Below are positions 22,451 to 30,116 of a DNA stretch of 36,487 nt, one piece after another. Made by a program: the position numbers and the translations under genes. Source of the DNA: Pararhodobacter sp. SW119 (lineage in GTDB: Bacteria; Pseudomonadota; Alphaproteobacteria; Rhodobacterales; Rhodobacteraceae); NCBI RefSeq assembly GCF_017811755.1, contig NZ_JADDJF010000033.1:1-36487 (forward strand). The letters are read 5' to 3'. Position 1 is the first letter of the stretch. Each line of letters begins with the position of its first letter. The notes beneath the pieces are model-generated. The model ran no database searches. It was not told the origin of the DNA and saw only the letters and a program-made list of their open reading frames with translations.

Positions 22451-22638
22451 GCTCTGGCCACAATGGGCAGTCCGGCGAAGCCCAGAAGCAAGAGCCCAAA
22501 GCCCTGGGTGATGGTCCGGGAGGGCGCGCGGACCGGTTTGAGAAGTGCATCCGCGCTGGCAGCAGCGACATCAAGGACCGGCTCTTCGTCGTTAGCTGGT
22601 TCGTCCTCACCATGTCGAAGTGCGAAACGAGACATCAC
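22447..22638 (-). CDS. Small membrane-anchored hypothetical protein
   Basis: The predicted protein has 63 residues. An acidic, alanine-rich N-terminal half (HGEDEPANDEEPVLDVAAASADALL) is followed by a C-terminal hydrophobic helix (GFGLLLLGFAGLPIVA). It looks like a tail-anchored small membrane protein. Its stop overlaps the start of the next small frame (ATGA), the same arrangement seen around 13461. Only the tail of the counterpart survives there. Function unknown. Confidence 0.45.
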   Translation of the reverse strand: MMSRFALRHGEDEPANDEEPVLDVAAASADALLKPVRAPSRTITQGFGLLLLGFAGLPIVARA

Positions 22639-22915
22639 GATCGCGTGCGAGATCGCCCTACAAATTTCTTGGCCTACCGAGGGGTGCCAGAAGCACTGGT
22701 TCGTACTTCATCAAGCCGCAACGACCATCGGCCGCAGGGACTTCGCATGCAGGCCCAACTATGCTAATTCCGCGCGATGCTCATCCCGATTCTCTCGATA
22801 GAAGCAACCAACCCATCGACTGTGAGCCGCGCAGTCTCCGCGCAGTCTCGGGTGAGCACCAACTTGCAGGAGACGGACCGAAAGCACGCAGATCGCTGAA
22901 GATACACAGAAAATT

Positions 22916-22968
22916 TGGTAGCGGAGGAGGGACTTGAACCCCCGACACGCGGATTATGATTCCGTGAT
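22916..22968 (-). pseudogene. tRNA 3'-half remnant with CAU anticodon (attachment-site scar)
   Basis: On the minus strand: anticodon arm with loop ATCATAA (anticodon CAU, tRNA-Met or Ile2 type), variable loop, T arm with loop TTCAAGT, acceptor strand CTCCGCT, then ACCA. A matching acceptor 5' strand (AGCGGAG) and D arm are absent upstream, so the tRNA is incomplete. Such 3' halves are left by tRNA-targeting integrative elements. It marks an element end about 0.8 kb after cassette copy 2. Confidence 0.7.
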
Positions 22969-23165
22969 CGCTATACTTGAAGGCGATGCTCTCCGAGACA
23001 CCGAGGCGTCTCGGCCCCGTCGCACGCAGGCTCGTGTGTCATCGGTTCACTATCACGAAAGATCCGCCCGCAGCTTACATCGCGCGCCAGCGCAGCAATG
23101 CGCAGGTTGCACCCCCTCCCCCTTCCATCTGAGGCTGATTCCACTCCCGCATCCTCTCGTGCCTC

Positions 23166-25370
23166 TCATCCCAAGGCATGGAAATGCTCGATCGCCGATC
23201 GCTTCATGGGGTTGCGTGGCAGGCGCATGGACCGACTGCCGATGAGTTCCCGAAACGCCTTGGCGGCTTCACGAACAACCGAGCGGGGAAGCCGATCGCC
23301 GCTCTCGGGATCGACCCGGTCGAACTGGAACAGTTCGTCCTGCGTTCCCGGTGCGATGACAGTGATGCGCTCTGCCTCTCCCAAGTGATCGAGCGTCACG
23401 TCGACCGCCAGGCTTTCCTGTTCGGCGAGATCGCATGATGCGATAACAGGAAATCCGTGCCGCGGACTATAGTCGATTTCGAGGCGGAAGTCGGCCCGAT
23501 CCACGGCCGCCTTCAAGTGACGGGTATTGTGCGCCGTGTAGTGTCGGTTCAGCACCGTGCCGCGTCGGTGTCCCGCAAGCGCCTGGCGCTGCCCCTCGGT
23601 GACGCCCGACAAATGCAGCATCGAACTGAGCGTTTTGCGCATGGCGTAGAAGTCCTCGTCGAAGTCGCCGAGGCCGAGCCTGTCGAGAATGCGGTTGAGC
23701 GCCTTGCTGAATGGGCCGGTGAGATCATTGATCTCGGAGCGCTGGGCGGCATCGGGGAAGAGCAGCGGGCCATGTTCGTCGTCGAGGTCGCGCACCCACT
23801 CGACGAAGCCGAGATCCAGCAGGAGTTGCGGAACCGGGACGACACGCTGGGCGTCCTCGGTCTTGCCGCCCTGGTCCGGGTCAAGACCGATCGCGAGGCA
23901 GTGCACGCTGTTGCGCAGGAGCAGGTTCTTCCGCTTCAGGAGCAGGATTTCCTCGATCCGGCTTCCGAGCGTCAGCACGATCAGCGGCACCCAGTAGAGC
24001 GCGTCGCGGATGATGACCTCACCGGACCGCCACCGTCGGTGAGCGGAAAAGCAGCCGGTGTAGATCGGACTTGTCAGAAATCCGGCCAGCCGTTCCTCGG
24101 TCCAGGGCATGCGGATCTTGGGTTGCGTCACGCGCACGTAGAGGGGGTCGTCCGGGGCCGCGGCGGCCAGCGCACGCTCGATCACCTTGTAGGAAATCGC
24201 CACCGGCGCATTCCGGCAACCGAGGTCGGCCGCTCCCTTGAAGAGTCGGTTGAGACCGTCGCGGTTCCGCTTGATCGTCTTCATCGCCAGCCGCGGTGTG
24301 AGCCGCTCGGACAGGAGGGCGCGCTTCTCGATATCGGAGATATCGGTTCGGGCGCGGATCTCTTGCATGATCGCCTCGTCCTCGAGATCCGCCTTGGCGA
24401 TCTCGTCGTGCTTTGAAAGCTGGACCGTCTCCTTCAGGAGCCGGCCTTCCCGCCGGGCTTTCTCCGTGAAACGGTTCTTGCCATGCGCCCTACCGTGACG
24501 CTTCGGCAGCCGCGCCATCCAGAGAAAGAACTTCTCTTGGTCTTCCGCCGAGATCGACGTGACCGGGACGTCACCGAAGTAGTCGAGCGCGACCTGTCCG
24601 ATCGCGTCGATATTCCCCTTCATCGCCTTGGTCGGGTACATGTTGAGGGTGCGGGTCCAGGCGGCAGACAGGAGGATCGGCGCGCGGGTGAAGTCATCCA
24701 CAGCCGCCGCGGAATACCGCCCGACGAGGGGCAAAGCTTCCGTGCGGGCGTCCCCGCCATCGAGCACGTCCGCTTCGAGTTCGGCGATCTCGCGGACGAG
24801 GTCGACGGCACGGCGGCCGAGGTCGGCCGGCAGCGGTGCGGCGATCTCAAGATTGAGCGCCCGGGCGGCACCCGTCACCGGCGCCTCCAGGGCCCTGAAA
24901 TCCTGGCGCCGGGCGCCACGGCGGAGGTCGTTGCGCCGCGCTTCGAGCGCCGCGATGCGCCGGTCGATCTCGGCGTCCGAGAGTACCGGACCGTGGTCCT
25001 GTTCGGACAGGATGCGGGCCAGCTCTCCCCGGAGGACCTCGCCCAGAAGGGCGTTGATCTTTTCCGGGGTCAGTGTCGGGTTGTTCAGGTCACTCATGAT
25101 ACTCGTCTCTACGCATTTCAAAACTGCGAGGAGACGAGCCGCCCGGCTCATCGCCTCGAGCAGTAGAGGGGTTCGAAGCGAGAGACAGCAAAACGCGCGA
25201 CCGCAACTTTGCCGGATGACGTTGGGTAAACGTTTCCGGAAGTAGAAGACATGGCCGCGGCGCTGGAGATAGGGACCTGCCGGCCGCGGCCGGCGGCACG
25301 GCAGGGGAAGGACCGCGGCGGAGGGGCGCACCCCCGCCTGTGGCGCGGTCTGTGTCACAGTTTGTGTCAC
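23166..25370 (-). CDS. Tyrosine recombinase (DUF6538-type integrase) next to tRNA-Gln
   Basis: The protein has about 734 residues from the GTG at 25370. Alternatives are a GTG at 25358 and an ATG at 25457 that overlaps the final A of the tRNA CCA; none has a clear ribosome binding site. An N-terminal DUF6538-like segment (YLQRRGHVFYFRKRLPN) precedes a long helical core-binding region. The catalytic part shows arginine I in LTLGSRIEEIL, YAMRKT (second arginine, with tyrosine in place of the usual histidine), LAGHRR and the nucleophile in NRHYTAHN. It integrates or excises DNA at an attachment site. Lying directly at the 3' end of tRNA-Gln, it is most likely the island's own integrase. The frame is intact, so the protein may be active. 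Confidence 0.85.
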   Translation of the reverse strand: MTQTVTQTAPQAGVRPSAAVLPLPCRRPRPAGPYLQRRGHVFYFRKRLPNVIRQSCGRAFCCLSLRTPLLLEAMSRAARLLAVLKCVETSIMSDLNNPTLTPEKINALLGEVLRGELARILSEQDHGPVLSDAEIDRRIAALEARRNDLRRGARRQDFRALEAPVTGAARALNLEIAAPLPADLGRRAVDLVREIAELEADVLDGGDARTEALPLVGRYSAAAVDDFTRAPILLSAAWTRTLNMYPTKAMKGNIDAIGQVALDYFGDVPVTSISAEDQEKFFLWMARLPKRHGRAHGKNRFTEKARREGRLLKETVQLSKHDEIAKADLEDEAIMQEIRARTDISDIEKRALLSERLTPRLAMKTIKRNRDGLNRLFKGAADLGCRNAPVAISYKVIERALAAAAPDDPLYVRVTQPKIRMPWTEERLAGFLTSPIYTGCFSAHRRWRSGEVIIRDALYWVPLIVLTLGSRIEEILLLKRKNLLLRNSVHCLAIGLDPDQGGKTEDAQRVVPVPQLLLDLGFVEWVRDLDDEHGPLLFPDAAQRSEINDLTGPFSKALNRILDRLGLGDFDEDFYAMRKTLSSMLHLSGVTEGQRQALAGHRRGTVLNRHYTAHNTRHLKAAVDRADFRLEIDYSPRHGFPVIASCDLAEQESLAVDVTLDHLGEAERITVIAPGTQDELFQFDRVDPESGDRLPRSVVREAAKAFRELIGSRSMRLPRNPMKRSAIEHFHALG

Positions 25371-25456
25371 ACCCGGAGCGGGGTATGACACAGCGTTTCC
25401 GGAACGGGCCTTTGCGACCCTATTTCCTTGGGTTTTCGGGTGATTTGAGGAAAACA

Positions 25457-25531
25457 TGGCTGGGGCGGTAGGATTCGAACCTACGGTACACGGTACCAAA
25501 AACCGTTGCCTTACCACTTGGCTACGCCCCA
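25457..25531 (-). tRNA. tRNA-Gln(UUG)
   Basis: A complete 75-base cloverleaf including the encoded CCA: acceptor TGGGGCG pairs with CGCCCCA, anticodon loop TTTTGGT (anticodon TTG), T loop TTCGAAT. The 3' end faces the integrase, so this is the likely attachment gene of the island, with function restored or kept by the element. Confidence 0.95.
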
Positions 25532-25587
25532 ACTGCGCCGGCTTGTAGCCAAGCGCGAAATGCCGTGCAAGGGGAGATTGGTGAAAA

Positions 25588-26196
25588 TCATGCCTCCGTG
25601 CGAGGCTGCCCGGAAGTCTCGCGCCAGCGCGACCAGTCCTCTGGCGTGTCCAGATCCGTAGTGGCGTGCGTCCCGGGCAGGGCGACCAGAAAAGGTGGAT
25701 AGGTGCGCAAGAGCGCGCGCGCTCCGGCGTCACCGGATAAAGCGGAAAACTCAGGGAGATAGCGCGTGGGAAATACCACGGGATGACCAGGTCTTCCAGA
25801 GATCGAAGTCGCCCGGATCGGGGGGCCATCGGCGCTGAACGACGCCGCCATCTGCGCGAAATCGTCTTGCGTCAGGTCCGGCATGTCGGCGGGGCAGATC
25901 ATCAGACCGCATGCTTCGATGTCTTGCGCCCATCGCGCCGCTCTTCTCAATGACGCGCTAAGCCCCTCACTGGCATCCGCAATGCGCAACCTCTCGATCG
26001 GCAAGCCCGCAAGACAGGCGTCGCGGTCTAGTGCGCGCGGTGGCAGGGTCACGGCTAAGGGACCTATCTGCGCGGCAAGGATGCGTTCCACCATCCTGCG
26101 CAGTAGCGGCGTGCCTTCTATTTCCTCCAGAAGCTTGTCGCGCCCTCGCATCCTGCGTGAGCGCCCTGCGGCCAGCAAGACTGCAGCGAGTGACAC
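25588..26196 (-). CDS. MobA-like NTP transferase (molybdenum cofactor cytidylyltransferase type)
   Basis: The predicted protein has 202 residues from a GTG one base after the LivM stop. The N-terminal nucleotide-binding motif LAAGRSRRMRGRDKLL and the metal-binding block CPADMPDLTQ are those of the MobA/MocA group, which attaches CMP or GMP to molybdopterin. GRPGHPVVFP and GDAGARALL in the second half fit the MocA (CTP-using) branch and relatives linked to molybdenum hydroxylases. No molybdoenzyme gene is in view. Translational linkage to a branched-chain transporter operon is unusual, so its substrate is open. Cytoplasmic. Confidence 0.8.
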   Translation of the reverse strand: MSLAAVLLAAGRSRRMRGRDKLLEEIEGTPLLRRMVERILAAQIGPLAVTLPPRALDRDACLAGLPIERLRIADASEGLSASLRRAARWAQDIEACGLMICPADMPDLTQDDFAQMAASFSADGPPIRATSISGRPGHPVVFPTRYLPEFSALSGDAGARALLRTYPPFLVALPGTHATTDLDTPEDWSRWRETSGQPRTEA

Positions 26197-26197
26197 C

Positions 26198-27502
26198 TCA
26201 CTTCTCGGGAATTAGCCCGCGCGGTGCGAAACGCAGCATCAGCAGCAGCGCGAGGCCCATCATGATAAGACGGGTATGCGCTGACTGATCCATCAAGTGC
26301 GAACGAAGCGCGCTTTCAACTCCAAGACCCGAAGTCAGCGCATCCATCAGCCAGCGTCCGGCAGGCTCTGCTTGAACCCAAAGAAACCAGATCACGAAGC
26401 CGCCCAGCACAGCACCCCAGTTGTTCCCCGAACCGCCCACGATCACCATCACCCAGATCAGGAAGGTAAAGCGCAGAGGTTCATAGCTGCCCGGCGTCAA
26501 CTGACCGTCAAGCGTGACCATCATCGCCCCAGCAAGACCGCAAACGCCCGAACCGAGCACGAAAACCATGAGGTGCCGGCGGGTCACGTCCTTGCCCATC
26601 GCACGTGCTGCAGTTTCGTTGTCGCGAATCGCGCGCATCATTCGACCCCAGGGAGAGTTCAGCGCGTTTTCCGAAAGCCATATCAGCACGGCCAGAACCA
26701 GAACAAAGAGCAAGGCGTAGCCGGTCAGTTCGATCACCCGTGCAGTATCAGAAAGGCCAAGCCCCAGTCGCTGCGACACTCCCTGAACCCAGTCGTACTG
26801 CTGCAGCGTCACCGGCCGGGGTACGGCGCGGGGTATGCCAACGACGTTATTTACGCCGCGAGTGAGCCATGCCTCGAACTTCAGTACGGCTATCACGATT
26901 TCGGATATCCCGAGCGTCGCGATGGCCAGATAGTCCGATCGCAACCCAAGCGCGATCTTGCCAACGACCCATGCAAGCCCTGCGGCCATGACCGCGCCCA
27001 CCGGCCAGGACAGGATCACCGGTAGACCCAACCCGCCGAGATAACCCTCGGTGGCCGGGTTGATGCGCTCGATAGCCGCGGTGGCGGGGGCAAAGACAAA
27101 GCGAGTGATCATGTAGCCGACGACGAGCGTCAAGATCAGAGCAAGCACACGCAGCTTGCCGGGAGGGAGTCGTTTCCAGATCAGAATCGCAGCAAAAATT
27201 GTTCCCGCGCCCAGCATCAGGCCAAGTACCGCGCCAAAGCCACCGACAGCCCATGCCTCAGGGACGGGCGGCATCGCGATCAGGACGGCCGCCAATCCCC
27301 CGAAGGCGGTGAACCCCATCACGCCGACATTGAATAGCCCCGCATAGCCCCACTGGATGTTGACCCCCAGCGCCATTACCGCTGAAATCAAGCTCATGTT
27401 CAGAATCGTTAGTGCCAGAACCCAACTCTGGTACATCCCGGTGAGCGCGAGCGCGACGCCCATTACCGCGAACAACGCGACGTTGCGAAGATACCCGGTC
27501 AT
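26198..27502 (-). CDS. livM: Branched-chain amino acid type ABC transporter permease (LivM)
   Basis: The predicted protein has 434 residues with many membrane helices. The ATG at 27502 overlaps the LivH stop by 4 bases. The LivM signature is clear: NIQWGYAGLFNVGVMGFTAFG near the start, LRSDYLAIATLGISEI, the cytoplasmic coupling segment WGRMMRAIRDNETAARAMGKDV, and VGGSGNNWGAVLGG near the end. It forms the transmembrane channel with LivH. It is longer than typical LivM proteins because of an inserted hydrophobic region at about 90-170. The substrate could be branched-chain amino acids, an amide or a related compound, which the permease alone cannot settle. Confidence 0.9.
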   Translation of the reverse strand: MTGYLRNVALFAVMGVALALTGMYQSWVLALTILNMSLISAVMALGVNIQWGYAGLFNVGVMGFTAFGGLAAVLIAMPPVPEAWAVGGFGAVLGLMLGAGTIFAAILIWKRLPPGKLRVLALILTLVVGYMITRFVFAPATAAIERINPATEGYLGGLGLPVILSWPVGAVMAAGLAWVVGKIALGLRSDYLAIATLGISEIVIAVLKFEAWLTRGVNNVVGIPRAVPRPVTLQQYDWVQGVSQRLGLGLSDTARVIELTGYALLFVLVLAVLIWLSENALNSPWGRMMRAIRDNETAARAMGKDVTRRHLMVFVLGSGVCGLAGAMMVTLDGQLTPGSYEPLRFTFLIWVMVIVGGSGNNWGAVLGGFVIWFLWVQAEPAGRWLMDALTSGLGVESALRSHLMDQSAHTRLIMMGLALLLMLRFAPRGLIPEK

Positions 27503-28509
27503 AGCGTGCGCCCCTTGAAGATACCTGTCGGTCGGAAGATCAGCACCAGAACGAGGATGCCGAAGGTGACAGCGAACTTGTAGTCTACCGGCAGTATCTG
27601 CATCAGTCCTGCGGGCTCCCATCCCTCGGGGCCAAGATAGCCGACAACGCGCCGCCAGGCATAGGTGATGCCCATCTCCGCAAAAGCCACGACATAGCCA
27701 CCGATGATTGCCCCCATCGGATTGCCCAGACCGCCAACGATTGCGGCGGCGAAGAAGGGAAGAAGCAATTGGAAGTAGGTGAACGGCCGATAGCTCTTGT
27801 CGAGCCCGTATAGCGTTCCGGCAAGCACCATGAGCGTACCGGCGATCGCCCAGGTGATGACCACGACGCGTTCCGGGTTGATCCCTGAAAGAAGCGCCAA
27901 GTCCTCATTGTCCGAATAGGCGCGCATGGACTTGCCAGCGCGGGTGCGATTGAGAAACCAGAACAGCAAGCTCATGGCGATCAACGCGACCACAATGGTG
28001 AGAGCTTGAGCGGACCGAAATGCCAGACCCTCGGCCAGCCCCGTCCAGTCCCGGAAGTCACGCACCGAGATGATGAACCGCTCCCCATCCGCGAAACGTT
28101 GCTCGCTTGGCCCCATGATCAGGCGCGTAATGCCGTTGGTGACGAACATGACGCCCAGCGAGGCCATGACCAGGATCATCGGCTTTGCCTTCACTTTCCG
28201 GTAGAATCGGTAGACCGTCCGGTCGGCGGCGAGCAAATAGAGGACCGTGGCAACGATACCCACGGGCAGTGCCAGAAGTGCCGTGGGAAACGGCCCCAAT
28301 CCAATCCCCTGACCCTGCAGCCACCATGTCACCAGGATCACGATGCCGGTGCCGAACGCCATGATGTCGCCATGCGCGAAATGCGCGAAGCGCAGAATTC
28401 CGTAGATAAGTGTGATCCCGAGCGCCCCGAGCGCGATCTGGCTGCCGTAAGCCAACGCTGGGATCAGAACGAAATTCGCCAGCACAACGATCGCGTTGAG
28501 CAGTTCCAT
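27499..28509 (-). CDS. livH: Branched-chain amino acid type ABC transporter permease (LivH)
   Basis: The predicted protein has 336 residues. LivH features: GSQIALGALGITLIYGILRFAHFAHGD near the N-terminus, the coupling segment AGKSMRAYSDNEDLALLSGIN, and VGGLGNPMGAIIGG. It has about 8 membrane helices. It starts 3 bases after the LivF stop and overlaps LivM, so stoichiometric translation is expected. It pairs with LivM in the inner membrane. Confidence 0.92.
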   Translation of the reverse strand: MELLNAIVVLANFVLIPALAYGSQIALGALGITLIYGILRFAHFAHGDIMAFGTGIVILVTWWLQGQGIGLGPFPTALLALPVGIVATVLYLLAADRTVYRFYRKVKAKPMILVMASLGVMFVTNGITRLIMGPSEQRFADGERFIISVRDFRDWTGLAEGLAFRSAQALTIVVALIAMSLLFWFLNRTRAGKSMRAYSDNEDLALLSGINPERVVVITWAIAGTLMVLAGTLYGLDKSYRPFTYFQLLLPFFAAAIVGGLGNPMGAIIGGYVVAFAEMGITYAWRRVVGYLGPEGWEPAGLMQILPVDYKFAVTFGILVLVLIFRPTGIFKGRTL

Positions 28510-28512
28510 CGG

Positions 28513-29223
28513 TCAGCCTCCCAGGAAGGACTTGCGCACTTCGGGATCGGCCAGAAGTGCCTGCCCGGTGTCGATGTAGCGGTTCTGGCCCTGCACGAGA
28601 ACATAGCCCTTGCTGGCGATCGCCAGCGCCTGCCGGGCGTTCTGCTCCACCATCAGGATAGAGATGCCGGTGCGGGCCACTTCGATGATCCGGTCGAAAA
28701 GCTCGTCCATGACGATAGGCGAGACGCCGGCGGTCGGCTCGTCGAGCATCAGCACCGAAGGTTTTGTCATCAGCGCCCGACCAACCGCAACCTGCTGGCG
28801 CTGCCCCCCGGAAAGCTCTCCTGCTGCCTGGCGCCGCTTGTCACGCAGGATCGGAAACAACTCGAAAACCTGATCCATGGTGCCGCGAAAATCGTCTTCA
28901 CGGATGAAGGCACCCATCTCCAGGTTCTCCTCGACCGTCATCGAAGGGAAGATGTTGGCGTTTTGCGGCACGAAGCCCATGCCCTTGCGCACGCGCGCCT
29001 GCGGCGTCAAAGCCGAAATGTCCTCCCCCATCAATCGCACCTGGCCCTCGCGCAGGTTCAGCATGCCGAAGACAGCCTTCATCGCCGTCGACTTGCCGGC
29101 GCCGTTCGGCCCCACAATCACCGCGATCTGGCCTTTGTCGACTGCAATGGTGCAGGAATGCAGGATGTCGGCGCCGCCATAGCCGCCGGTCATGCCCTCG
29201 CCGATGAGCACGGGTTCAGACAT
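28513..29223 (-). CDS. livF: ABC transporter ATP-binding protein (LivF)
   Basis: The predicted protein has 236 residues, a complete ABC ATPase: Walker A GPNGAGKST, signature ELSGGQRQQVAVGRAL, Walker B SVLMLDEPTAGVSP, switch VEQNA. The signature and the typical ending (GQALLADPEVRKSFLGG) are those of LivF. It overlaps LivG by 8 bases. It powers the LivH/LivM permease from the cytoplasmic side together with LivG. Confidence 0.93.
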   Translation of the reverse strand: MSEPVLIGEGMTGGYGGADILHSCTIAVDKGQIAVIVGPNGAGKSTAMKAVFGMLNLREGQVRLMGEDISALTPQARVRKGMGFVPQNANIFPSMTVEENLEMGAFIREDDFRGTMDQVFELFPILRDKRRQAAGELSGGQRQQVAVGRALMTKPSVLMLDEPTAGVSPIVMDELFDRIIEVARTGISILMVEQNARQALAIASKGYVLVQGQNRYIDTGQALLADPEVRKSFLGG

Positions 29224-30007
29224 GACCCGCCTCCTGGACCACCTTGTTCTTCAGTCCGGTGCCGAGATAGGCCTCGATCACCGCTTCGTTTGCCTTGATC
29301 TCGTCAAGCGAGCCCTCGGCCAACACTTTCCCCTCTGCCATGCAGATGACGGGGTCGCAGATGCGCCCGATGAAATCCATGTCGTGCTCGATTACGACAA
29401 AAGTGTAGCCCCGCTCCTGGTTGAGCCGGACAATGGCATCGGCGATTGTGTTGAGCAGTGTGCGATTGACGCCGGCGCCAACCTCGTCAAGGAAGACAAT
29501 CTTCGCATCGGTCATCATCGTCCGGCCAAGTTCCAAGAGCTTCTTCTGCCCGCCAGAGATATTGCTCGCCTTCTCGCCCGCGATGTGGTCGATGGTCAGG
29601 AATTCTAGAACTTCGTCGGCGCGACTGCGGATTTCCTCCTCCTCGCGGCGGATACGGTTGCGGTGGAACCATGTGTTCCACAAGTCCTCGCCGGTTTGGC
29701 GCGGGGGCACCATCATCAGGTTCTCGCGCACGGTCATCGAATGGAACTCGTGTGCAATCTGGAAAGTGCGCAAAAGACCTTTGTGGAACAGCTCGTGCGG
29801 CGGCAGACCGGTGATATCTTCGCCGTCCATCCAGACCTTGCCTGAGGTTGGCTCCAACACTCCGGCAATCACGTTGAAAAGCGTCGTTTTGCCCGCCCCA
29901 TTTGGACCGATGAGTCCGGTGATCGACCCCGGAGCGATCTGAAGCGACGCGCCATCGACGGCATGAAAGCCACCAAAGTGCTTGTGCAGGTTCTCGACCC
30001 TGATCAT
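29216..30007 (-). CDS. livG: ABC transporter ATP-binding protein (LivG)
   Basis: The predicted protein has 263 residues. The ATG at 30007 has GGGAG upstream and gives the standard MIRVENLHKHFGG start; a start 48 bases upstream adds non-conserved residues. Walker A is GPNGAGKTT (34-42), signature NISGGQKKLLELGR, Walker B IVFLDEVGAGVN, switch IEHDMDF. The LivG hallmark RTFQIAHEF after the Q-loop is present. First gene after the terminator that separates it from the binding protein gene. Confidence 0.93.
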   Translation of the reverse strand: MIRVENLHKHFGGFHAVDGASLQIAPGSITGLIGPNGAGKTTLFNVIAGVLEPTSGKVWMDGEDITGLPPHELFHKGLLRTFQIAHEFHSMTVRENLMMVPPRQTGEDLWNTWFHRNRIRREEEEIRSRADEVLEFLTIDHIAGEKASNISGGQKKLLELGRTMMTDAKIVFLDEVGAGVNRTLLNTIADAIVRLNQERGYTFVVIEHDMDFIGRICDPVICMAEGKVLAEGSLDEIKANEAVIEAYLGTGLKNKVVQEAGHV

Positions 30008-30053
30008 CGCAGCTCCCTGTCGTATGCGGCCCCCTCTTGACGGGTGGGCTTTC

Positions 30054-30085
30054 AAAAAAGCCCGGGGAGGGTGAACTCCCCGGGC
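30054..30085 (-). terminator. Rho-independent terminator between binding-protein and ATPase genes
   Basis: On the minus strand a 10-pair stem, GCCCGGGGAG with CTCCCCGGGC (30060-30069 and 30076-30085), is followed by six T. A second hairpin (30091-30097 with 30102-30108) lies just before it. It probably lets only part of the transcripts enter the ATPase/permease genes, so the binding protein is made in excess. Confidence 0.85.
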
Positions 30086-30116
30086 CGATACCCTCGGTTC
30101 GCCGAGGGCACAAGTC

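Noticed and set aside
22916-23000. A complete tRNA gene with CAU anticodon
   Set aside because: No acceptor 5' strand (AGCGGAG) or D arm upstream within a tRNA's length.
28006-29298. Plus-strand open frame of 430 codons opposite livH/livF
   Set aside because: It lies opposite clear ABC transporter genes and has histidine/arginine-rich shadow composition.
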